Assembly (NCBI GenBank): GCA_030606165.1
Contig: JAUWGZ010000073.1
Coordinates: 1-6,005 of the forward strand
From: Dehalococcoidia bacterium
GTDB lineage: Bacteria; Chloroflexota; Dehalococcoidia; GIF9; AB-539-J10
Direction: 5' to 3'
DNA: 6,005 bases
Position numbers and translations under genes: made by a program. The notes under the pieces are model-generated. The model searched no databases. It was not told the DNA's origin and was given only the letters and a program-made list of their open reading frames with translations. Of this stretch, positions 1 through 4,811 are shown in pieces (position 1 is the stretch's first letter; every line of letters starts with the position of its first letter).

Positions 1-1
1 A

Positions 2-361
2 GAGGGAATATTAGAAGCAATACCTGTGGAAATTTCTTTCGTTGACGAGAATAATCTAGTTAAATTGTGGAATAAGCATGAAACGAGGATCTTTAAACGG
101 CCGATTTCTGTGATTGGGAAATCAGTTCAAAACTGCCACCCCAAGCAAAGCGTGGACAAAGTAAACCAGATATTGTCCGATTTCAAGAGTGGCAGGAAGG
201 ATTCAGCGGCATTCTGGATAAATCTCGGGGAAAGGAAGGTATATATCAGATATTTTGCTGTGCGGGACAAAGCAGGCAGGTATCTGGGCACACTGGAAGC
301 CACCCAGGACATCACGGAGATAAAGAAGATTGAGGGAGAAAAGAGGCTGTTAGAATATTGA
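2..361 (+). CDS. C-terminal PAS domain of a DUF438/hemerythrin/PAS-type sensor protein (5' partial)
   Basis: The reading frame is open from the left edge and ends at TGA 359-361, giving 119 visible residues. The GTG at 26 is probably an internal valine, because the frame continues upstream as EGILEAIPVEISFVDENN, the usual start of a PAS fold (helix, then beta strand with a VDENN turn). Further on are the NCHPKQSV segment, FWINL, VYIRYFAVRD, a YLGTLEATQDITEIK strand and a final charged helix ending GEKRLLEY. These match what I recall of the last domain of DUF438 proteins, where DUF438 and a hemerythrin-like HHE domain precede the PAS; those domains would lie outside the window. PAS domains bind small ligands, haem or flavin, or mediate dimerisation; the ligand here is unknown. 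The Cys and His of NCHP are candidate ligands by inference only. The stop lies 12 bp before the flavodiiron gene, so the two are probably cotranscribed. Confident as a PAS domain, moderate for the full architecture. Confidence 0.8.
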   Translation, partial: EGILEAIPVEISFVDENNLVKLWNKHETRIFKRPISVIGKSVQNCHPKQSVDKVNQILSDFKSGRKDSAAFWINLGERKVYIRYFAVRDKAGRYLGTLEATQDITEIKKIEGEKRLLEY

Positions 362-373
362 AAGGAGGAGTAA

Positions 374-1558
374 ATGAAAGCAAGGCAAATAAAGACAAAT
401 GTTTATTGGGTAGGTGCTATTGACTGGGACAGGCGGTTATTTGACGAACTCATACCTCTGCCTGATGGCACGAGTTATAACTCATATCTAATTGAGGGTA
501 GCACCAAGACAGCGCTTATTGACACGGTAGACCCCACCATGGGGGATGAACTGATAAATCACCTGAATCAACTTGGGGTTGATAATATAGATTATGTTAT
601 TGCCAACCATGCCGAGCAAGACCACGCTGGCAGCATCCCCCAGGTTCTGGTGAAGTATCCCGATGCTAAAGTGGTCACCACACCTAAAGGCCAGGATATG
701 CTCGTGGCTCTCTTGCTCATCCCCGAGGACAGATTTATCACTGTAAGTGATGGTGAAACTTTATCCCTGGGGGATAAGACCCTGGAGTTTATTCATGCTC
801 CCTGGGTTCATTGGCCCGAGACAATGCTTACATACTTGAGGGAAGACAAAATACTCTTCCCCTGCGATTTCTTGGGTTCCCACTTAGCTACAACCGACCT
901 GTATGTCAGGGATGGGGGGCAGATCTATGAAGCCGCCAAGAGATATTATGCCGAAATCATGATGCCCTTCCAAACGAATATCCAAAAGAACCTGGAGAAA
1001 ATAAAGGACTACGCAATTGACATTATTGCTCCCAGCCACGGCCCCATGCACGATAGGCCTGAGTTTATCCTGAAAGCCTATCATAGCTGGGCATTCGACG
1101 AACCAAAAAACATTGTGGTACTGCCCTATATCTCGATGCATGGCAGCACCCAAAAAATGGTGGAATATTTTGTGGGAGCCCTGGCTGACAGAGGCGTCAC
1201 GGTTAAGCAGTTCAACTTGGCGGCAACCGATATTGGGAAACTGGCCATGGCATTGGTGGACGCCGCCACTATGGTCATCGGCACGCCTACTGTTTTGCTT
1301 GGTCCACATCCCAATGTTGCTTATGCTGCACTCCTAGCCAACGCCCTAAAGCCTAAACTCCAGTTTGTCTCTATTATTGGCTCCTATGGCTGGGGCAGCA
1401 AGGCCGTGGAGCAGCTCACGGGAATGATTCCAAACCTAAAAGTGGAGGTGCTAGACACTGTAATCAGCAAAGGATTCCCCAAAGAAGCGGATTTCAAGGC
1501 TCTGGATAACCTGGCCAGCACCATCGCAGAAAAGCATAAAGAGAGTGGCTTTGCCTGA
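374..1558 (+). CDS. fprA: A-type flavodiiron protein (O2/NO reductase, FprA/ROO family)
   Basis: This cytoplasmic enzyme family reduces O2 to water or NO to N2O with electrons usually delivered by rubredoxin. At 394 aa it has the normal length of a class A protein: a metallo-beta-lactamase-like diiron domain (about 1-245) followed by a flavodoxin domain (about 248-390). Diiron ligands are visible as H79, E81, D83 (NHAEQDH), H146 (HAPWVHWPET), D165 (PCDFLGSH) and H222 (APSHGP), with spacing like the Desulfovibrio ROO set. FMN-binding loops are SMHGSTQKM (254-262), GTPTVLLGPHPN (303-314) and GSYGWGSKA (336-344). There is no C-terminal rubredoxin or flavin reductase extension, so a separate electron donor is needed. 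The ATG is preceded by AAAGGAGGAG (361-370) at good spacing and lies 12 bp after the PAS gene. O2 versus NO preference cannot be read from sequence. Confidence 0.96.
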   Translation: MKARQIKTNVYWVGAIDWDRRLFDELIPLPDGTSYNSYLIEGSTKTALIDTVDPTMGDELINHLNQLGVDNIDYVIANHAEQDHAGSIPQVLVKYPDAKVVTTPKGQDMLVALLLIPEDRFITVSDGETLSLGDKTLEFIHAPWVHWPETMLTYLREDKILFPCDFLGSHLATTDLYVRDGGQIYEAAKRYYAEIMMPFQTNIQKNLEKIKDYAIDIIAPSHGPMHDRPEFILKAYHSWAFDEPKNIVVLPYISMHGSTQKMVEYFVGALADRGVTVKQFNLAATDIGKLAMALVDAATMVIGTPTVLLGPHPNVAYAALLANALKPKLQFVSIIGSYGWGSKAVEQLTGMIPNLKVEVLDTVISKGFPKEADFKALDNLASTIAEKHKESGFA

Positions 1559-1782
1559 TAAGGTCCTGCTCAGGGAAGGTTAAGAAAGGCTAAGGCAATA
1601 ACAATTCCCTGGCCCTTTGGCAATCTCTAAATGTTATAAATTTGTAATTTTTTTAACCACCGTTTTATGACTTCTTCATTACTTCTGGGCTAAGATTTCA
1701 TCAGTTGTTTAGAGCAATGCCAATAATTTGGAAGACTAATTGTTGATAAAATAAAGTGAAGAGTTAGAGAACTATAGAAACC
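1559..1782. other. AT-richer intergenic spacer, possible promoter region
   Basis: This 224-bp gap is the longest in the window and is clearly more AT-rich than the flanking genes, with a run of seven T at 1648-1654. No convincing open reading frame lies in it. The first part holds an inverted repeat, CAGGGAA (1571-1577) and TTCCCTG (1605-1611), separated by 27 nt and not followed by a T-run, so it is a poor intrinsic terminator. Close to the next gene are TTGATA (1743-1748) and TAAAAT (1747-1752), which resemble -35 and -10 hexamers singly but do not form a correctly spaced pair. A transcription boundary here is plausible from length and composition alone. I cannot place a start site. Confidence 0.3.
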
Positions 1783-2061
1783 ATGCTTAGTGGATGTCCC
1801 GGAGCGGATAAGATCAAAAATCCCGTTCCTGTTTATAAGAACTGCCCTCAATGTGGCTGGGAAGTTGAGGTATGGAGTGATGAATTCTATACCAAGTGCC
1901 CTAAGTGTGGGGAAATTGTCCTCGGAGATAATCCCCCTTCCAGCGTAGAGTGGTGCCAACATGCCAGAGAGTGTCTCGGGTCGAGAAAATATAATCGCTT
2001 GATGGAAGAAAAGAAAGTGTACGACAGATTAATTCAAAAGGAAACTGAGGTGGAGGAGTGA
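1783..2061 (+). CDS. Small double-CxxC zinc-ribbon-like protein, function unknown
   Basis: This 92-aa protein has seven cysteines: C5 in an N-terminal CPGAD motif, C21/C24 in CPQCG, C39/C42 in CPKCG, and C58/C64 in WCQHARECLG. The two CPxCG knuckles 15 residues apart form a zinc-ribbon or rubredoxin-like metal site. The WCxxxxxC segment and the charged C-terminal helix (about 66-92) form a second region. Similar small proteins occur in many anaerobes and are often labelled 'phosphohydrolase', from memory; no hydrolase motif is visible here. The ATG at 1783 is the first start after an in-frame TAG at 1765 and keeps the CPGAD motif. Unlike its neighbours it lacks a clear Shine-Dalgarno sequence. 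It stands between two rubredoxin-dependent enzymes, the flavodiiron protein and superoxide reductase, which suggests but does not show a redox or metal role. Confidence 0.8.
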   Translation: MLSGCPGADKIKNPVPVYKNCPQCGWEVEVWSDEFYTKCPKCGEIVLGDNPPSSVEWCQHARECLGSRKYNRLMEEKKVYDRLIQKETEVEE

Positions 2062-2121
2062 AAATGCAAAGATGCCCTAAAAAGCAAACCCCATGAGATT
2101 TAAGATTAAGGAGGTGAGAAA

Positions 2122-2469
2122 ATGAAATTTGGAGAGATTTTGAAAAGCAAAGAGGCAGAAGGAAAGGAAAAACATGTTCCGACAATCGAGGTTGGCAAGG
2201 GGAGGGGCGAGGCCGGTGCAGACATCGTACATGTTGTGGTCGGGAAGGAAACTCCTCATCCCAATACCTTAGAACATCATATTGCCTGGATAGAGCTTTA
2301 TGGAGTAAAGAAAGATGGGCAGGTAATAAACCTGGGCAGGTCTGCCTTTGCCCCGTCCTATACCAATCCCAACGTCAGGTTCCAGGTGCCGGTAGAACAA
2401 TTTAAATCCTTCTGTGCCCTTGCCTATTGCAACGTACATGGCTTATGGGAAAACTGCGTAGAAATCTAA
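2122..2469 (+). CDS. sor: Class II superoxide reductase (neelaredoxin / desulfoferrodoxin-like, single iron centre)
   Basis: Superoxide reductase reduces superoxide to H2O2 in the cytoplasm without releasing O2, with rubredoxin as the usual donor. At 115 aa the protein is the compact one-iron form; the N-terminal desulforedoxin domain with four cysteines found in desulfoferrodoxins is absent. The iron site ligands are visible: H18 in EKHVP, H46 in TPHPNT, H52 in EHHIAWIELY, and C103 and H106 in YCNVHGLWEN. The catalytically helpful Glu-Lys pair is E16-K17. Spacing agrees with the Pyrococcus furiosus enzyme (H16, H41, H47, C111, H114). AAGGAGGTGAG lies just upstream of the ATG. The product H2O2 is the substrate of the peroxiredoxin encoded 79 bp downstream, and the two are probably in one transcript. 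Confidence 0.96.
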   Translation: MKFGEILKSKEAEGKEKHVPTIEVGKGRGEAGADIVHVVVGKETPHPNTLEHHIAWIELYGVKKDGQVINLGRSAFAPSYTNPNVRFQVPVEQFKSFCALAYCNVHGLWENCVEI

Positions 2470-2548
2470 TGGCATGAAGATCATAATGTAGAGCAGGAAA
2501 CAGGTCAACGCTAGACGAAAGATCAAAAAATAAAGGAGGTGTAATAAC

Positions 2549-3199
2549 ATGGAAGAGATAAAAGAACAAATAGGTCACATGCCCCGGATAGGCGAGCCGG
2601 CTCCGGCCTTTGAGGCAGTAACCACTCATGGGAAGCTCAAGCTGGAAGACTTTAAGGGGAGCTGGCTGATTCTCTTTTCCCACCCGGCTGATTTTACCCC
2701 AGTGTGCACTACTGAGTTCATCGCTTTTACCGAGATTCATCCCGAACTACAAAAACGCGGGGTAGAGCTTCTGGGACTTAGTGTAGATAGTGTCTCCTCG
2801 CATATTGCCTGGGCGCGCAATGTGGAGGAGAAAACCAAGGTAAAGATACCATTCCCCATTATCGCTGACCTCAACAAGGAAGTTTCTCTGGCCTATGGTA
2901 TGATTCACCCCGGTCAGAGCAAGACCGAGACTGTCCGATGCGTGTTCATAATAGATCCCAACCAGATTATCAGGACGATACTCTACTACCCGCTGACCAC
3001 CGGCAGGAACATGGATGAGATACTGAGAATAATAGATGCACTACAAACGACGGACAAGAACGCAGTAGCCACTCCGGCTAACTGGAGGCCGGGCGATATG
3101 GTAGTGGTGCCGCCACCGAACACACAGGAAATGGCTGAAGAGAGACTCAAGCAGGGGTACGAGTGTACCGACTGGTATCTCTGCAAAAAGAAGCTGTAA
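2549..3199 (+). CDS. Prx6-type peroxiredoxin (archaeal-style, with C-terminal cysteine pair)
   Basis: This thiol peroxidase reduces H2O2 and organic hydroperoxides. The 216-aa length is normal for the Prx6/1-Cys subfamily. The thioredoxin-fold active site HPADFTPVCTTE (45-56) carries T50 and the peroxidatic C53, with the conserved active-site Arg at R130 (ETVRCVF). The C-terminal extension holds WRPGD (179-183) and VPPP, then C206 and C212 in YECTDWYLC. This pair mirrors C207/C213 of the Aeropyrum pernix thiol peroxidase, in which the last cysteine acts as the resolving residue, so a 2-Cys mechanism is likely despite the Prx6 sequence class. A third cysteine, C131, follows the Arg. AAAGGAGGTG precedes the ATG. 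It lies between superoxide reductase, which makes its substrate, and a small winged-helix gene 18 bp downstream. The reductant is not encoded in view. Confidence 0.96.
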   Translation: MEEIKEQIGHMPRIGEPAPAFEAVTTHGKLKLEDFKGSWLILFSHPADFTPVCTTEFIAFTEIHPELQKRGVELLGLSVDSVSSHIAWARNVEEKTKVKIPFPIIADLNKEVSLAYGMIHPGQSKTETVRCVFIIDPNQIIRTILYYPLTTGRNMDEILRIIDALQTTDKNAVATPANWRPGDMVVVPPPNTQEMAEERLKQGYECTDWYLCKKKL

Positions 3200-3217
3200 A
3201 CAAAATAGGAGGAGAAT

Positions 3218-3451
3218 ATGGCATGTATTAGCCCTGATGGTAAACCTACCGAGTCAGGTTCCAAGATGCTCCGTGCGCTACAGGCAGGGTTGAAGTCTCC
3301 TGAGGAGATTTCCAATGAGGCTGGCCTCCCCCTGTTTAGGGTGAGAAGCGGGCTCCGTGAGCTGACTGAGGCTGGGCTAGCCAGCCAGAAGGGTGACAGA
3401 TACGAACTATCACCCAAGGGTGGTGAGGTATTGGGTGCCTCGTCTACTTGA
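3218..3451 (+). CDS. Small winged-helix DNA-binding-like protein
   Basis: This 77-aa protein looks like one winged helix-turn-helix domain with almost nothing else. A first helix spans about 15-25 (SKMLRALQAGL) and a second about 27-36 (SPEEISNEAG). A probable recognition helix covers 37-52 (LPLFRVRSGLRELTEAG), followed by a beta wing around 53-66 (LASQKGDRYELSPKG). The pattern 'SPEEIS...GLP...VRSGLREL..AGL' is typical of MarR- or ArsR-like readers that split promoters by helix-wing contacts. Only one cysteine (C3) is present, so a disulfide-type redox switch within one chain is not possible; C3 could act between subunits. TAGGAGGAG ends a few bases before the ATG. Its place inside the peroxide/superoxide cluster suggests local regulation, which is inference. 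It may instead be a protein-interaction wHTH. Confidence 0.78.
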   Translation: MACISPDGKPTESGSKMLRALQAGLKSPEEISNEAGLPLFRVRSGLRELTEAGLASQKGDRYELSPKGGEVLGASST

Positions 3452-3472
3452 TTGCCCAATAGGAGATAGTCT

Positions 3473-3763
3473 GTGAGACAGGCGACAAGAAACTATTTCC
3501 TGGCAGTTCTTCTGTTCCTGCTAGGCATAGTCGAGGTTGTATCTGGCTTCGTCCTGTGGCTCGTTCTGTCTGGAGGTGGTGGCTACATGGGAGGCAGAGG
3601 CTTAGCTTCAGAAGCTACCTTCTTGTGGTCAAGGGGTACTTGGATTGACCTGCATACGGTGGTTGGTGTTACGTTGGTTGTTGTAGTGGTAATACATCTG
3701 ATCCTGCACAGGAAATGGATACTTCGCATGACTAAGAGACTGGGCGCAGAAGAGATTAATTAA
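3473..3763 (+). CDS. Two-helix membrane protein, DUF4405-like, possible haem-binding
   Basis: This 96-aa protein has two strongly hydrophobic segments, about residues 8-32 (from YFLAVLLFLLGIVEVVSGFV) and 60-79 (LHTVVGVTLVVVVVIHLILH). They are joined by a glycine-rich loop (SGGGGYMGGRG, 33-43) and a Trp-containing stretch (LWSRGTW). The second helix has H61 and H75, plus H79 in the HRKW motif at its end, as in DUF4405 proteins, which look like half of a b-type cytochrome. Haem binding is an inference; a dimer would be needed to complete a four-helix bundle. The C-terminus is basic and probably cytoplasmic. The GTG start is chosen because AGGAGA (3461-3466) lies six bases upstream and the next ATG (codon 39) would lose the first helix. 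It sits 21 bp after the winged-helix gene and 10 bp before the ferritin-like gene. Confidence 0.75.
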   Translation: MRQATRNYFLAVLLFLLGIVEVVSGFVLWLVLSGGGGYMGGRGLASEATFLWSRGTWIDLHTVVGVTLVVVVVIHLILHRKWILRMTKRLGAEEIN

Positions 3764-3773
3764 GGAGGAACGA

Positions 3774-4619
3774 ATGGACAAGGACAAAATTATTGCTTTA
3801 CTAAATCAAGACCTTGAGGGCGAACACGCAGCCGTCATTCAATATTTGGTCCACGCCTATGCCATGGGTGAGGGCGAGATGGCTTGTGAAATCGAAGCTA
3901 TCGCCAGAGAGGAAATGCGCCATTTTGACTGGCTGGCTGAGACCATAGTCAGCCTTGGCGGCACTCCCAGCCTCGAGAGGGGAGACATGCGTACAGGAGG
4001 CGAGTCGGTTCCCGATTGGATGAAGAACGATGTGCTTCAGGAGGAAGATGGCATTGCCTTATATGAAGAGCACATCAAGGCCATTGACAATCCTAAGATA
4101 AGGCGGCTGCTGGAGCGAATTCTTTCCGATGAAAAGTCACACCGAGGCGACTTTGAACACTTTGTAAACAAGGCTCGAAAGGAGGGTGCCCGGGATTTAA
4201 GAGGCTCCCGACAGGACAAGGTTACCCAGGCTCTCAATTGGGGTATCGAGCATGAATATACCGTTATCCTTCAGTACCTTCTCCATTCCTATATGACGCC
4301 CAACGAGGACGTCAAGAAAGAAATGGAGGACCAGGCTATAAACGAGATGCAGCATCTGGGATGGCTATCTGAGGAGATGGTTGACAAAAAAAGCAGTCCC
4401 AAGATTGAGCACACCGAGGTGGATAAATCCACCAAGACCGCTGACATGCTTCGGGCAGATATCAAGATCGAGAAAAAGGTGGCGGCTGAATATGACCGCG
4501 CTGCCAAAGAAATTGAAGAGCCTGACCTGAAAGAGCTTCTCACCCGGATAAGGGACCACGAAGTATACCATGCCGATGTATTTGATGACCTGCTGAAGGA
4601 AGAAGAAGGGCGAGGCTAA
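3774..4619 (+). CDS. Tandem-duplicated ferritin-like diiron protein (bacterioferritin-related)
   Basis: The 281-aa protein is two ferritin-like four-helix domains in a row, about 1-137 and 148-277; bacterioferritin alone is about 155-160 aa. Domain 1 has E17 (LEGEH), E47 and H50 (EEMRH), E90 (LQEEDG), and E120 and H123 (DEKSH). Domain 2 repeats this with E161, E191 and H194 (NEMQH), E233, and E263 and H266 (HEVYH). Both therefore keep a complete set of six bacterioferritin-like ligands. The helix-A segments align without gaps: LNQDLEGEHAAVIQYLVHAY (10-29) against LNWGIEHEYTVILQYLLHSY (154-173). Met follows the helix-B glutamate in both (M48, M192), where bacterioferritin has its haem-ligand Met; haem is possible but not shown. 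Likely roles are Fe(II) oxidation and storage or peroxide consumption in the cytoplasm. TAAGGAGGA lies upstream of the ATG, 10 bp after the membrane protein gene. Confidence 0.9.
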   Translation: MDKDKIIALLNQDLEGEHAAVIQYLVHAYAMGEGEMACEIEAIAREEMRHFDWLAETIVSLGGTPSLERGDMRTGGESVPDWMKNDVLQEEDGIALYEEHIKAIDNPKIRRLLERILSDEKSHRGDFEHFVNKARKEGARDLRGSRQDKVTQALNWGIEHEYTVILQYLLHSYMTPNEDVKKEMEDQAINEMQHLGWLSEEMVDKKSSPKIEHTEVDKSTKTADMLRADIKIEKKVAAEYDRAAKEIEEPDLKELLTRIRDHEVYHADVFDDLLKEEEGRG

Positions 4620-4661
4620 TTGGTATGTCGAGATGGCAGCGGAATGCCAGCTCGAGCCTCG
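4611..4661 (+). other. Nested stem-loop across the ferritin stop codon (terminator-like, without T-tract)
   Basis: Three helices nest on the transcript. Outer: CGAGGC (4611-4616) pairs with GCCTCG (4656-4661). Middle: TCGAG (4628-4632) pairs with CTCGA (4651-4655). Inner: TGGCA (4634-4638) pairs with TGCCA (4645-4649), with the loop GCGGAA (4639-4644). The middle and inner helices are separated only by an A4633-G4650 mismatch, and the outer and middle helices abut directly on the 3' side, leaving 4617-4627 as a bulge that contains the stop codon. All 16 pairs are Watson-Crick. No T-run follows, so it is not a classic intrinsic terminator. It could be a factor-assisted terminator, a 3'-end stabiliser or a processing site. 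Confidence 0.5.
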
Positions 4662-4811
4662 GCAATGGGAGAGGAGAGCAGCCCCAGCAATTGACTAATG
4701 CGTTGTGAAGCTGGAAGGGGCGGCATCTTAGTGAAAATTTAGGTCGCTTCACCATAAACTGCAAATTCTGGAAAATCTTAAGCTATGAAGACGTGAGGTG
4801 GGGGAAAGTTA
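4662..4811. other. Spacer upstream of the copper ATPase gene
   Basis: No gene is supported in this stretch. It probably contains the promoter of the ATPase gene, because the gap after the ferritin gene is 192 bp whereas the preceding genes are 10-79 bp apart. TTGACT (4691-4696) is a good -35-like hexamer, but no matching -10 lies 16-18 bp downstream. No clear CsoR- or CopY-type palindrome was found. GAGGTG (4795-4800) is a strong Shine-Dalgarno core 11 nt before the ATG, slightly farther than usual. Confidence 0.3.

Noticed and set aside
884..1309. Long reverse-strand frame of 141 codons inside the flavodiiron gene
   Set aside because: It lies wholly within a well-recognised gene with all catalytic residues and has no recognisable protein character of its own.
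1571..1611. Inverted repeat CAGGGAA / TTCCCTG after the flavodiiron gene as a terminator
   Set aside because: The 27-nt loop and lack of a following T-run make it weak; the T-run at 1648-1654 is too far away. It is mentioned only within the spacer entry.
2064..2096. Ten-codon reading frame (MQRCPKKQTP) after the zinc-ribbon gene, with GGAGG upstream
   Set aside because: It is far too short for support, and the upstream GGAGG overlaps the end of the previous gene. Most likely spacer.
2986..3459. Reverse-strand frame of 157 codons across the peroxiredoxin end and the winged-helix gene
   Set aside because: It overlaps two + strand genes with good ribosome binding sites and is rich in Ser/Pro/Leu, as antisense shadows usually are.
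3774..4619. Ferritin-like protein as encapsulin cargo
   Set aside because: No encapsulin shell gene is in the window and no cargo-targeting peptide is evident at the C-terminus, which ends in EEEGRG.
4625..4708. 27-codon + strand frame starting at ATG 4625
   Set aside because: It has low-complexity content (Ser, Gln, Arg), no Shine-Dalgarno sequence, no recognisable motif, and lies on the stem-loop and spacer.
4705..4752. Inverted repeat GTGAAGC / GCTTCAC upstream of the copper ATPase
   Set aside because: A 7-bp repeat with a 34-nt gap is expected about once by chance in a region of this size, and it matches no known copper-regulator site.
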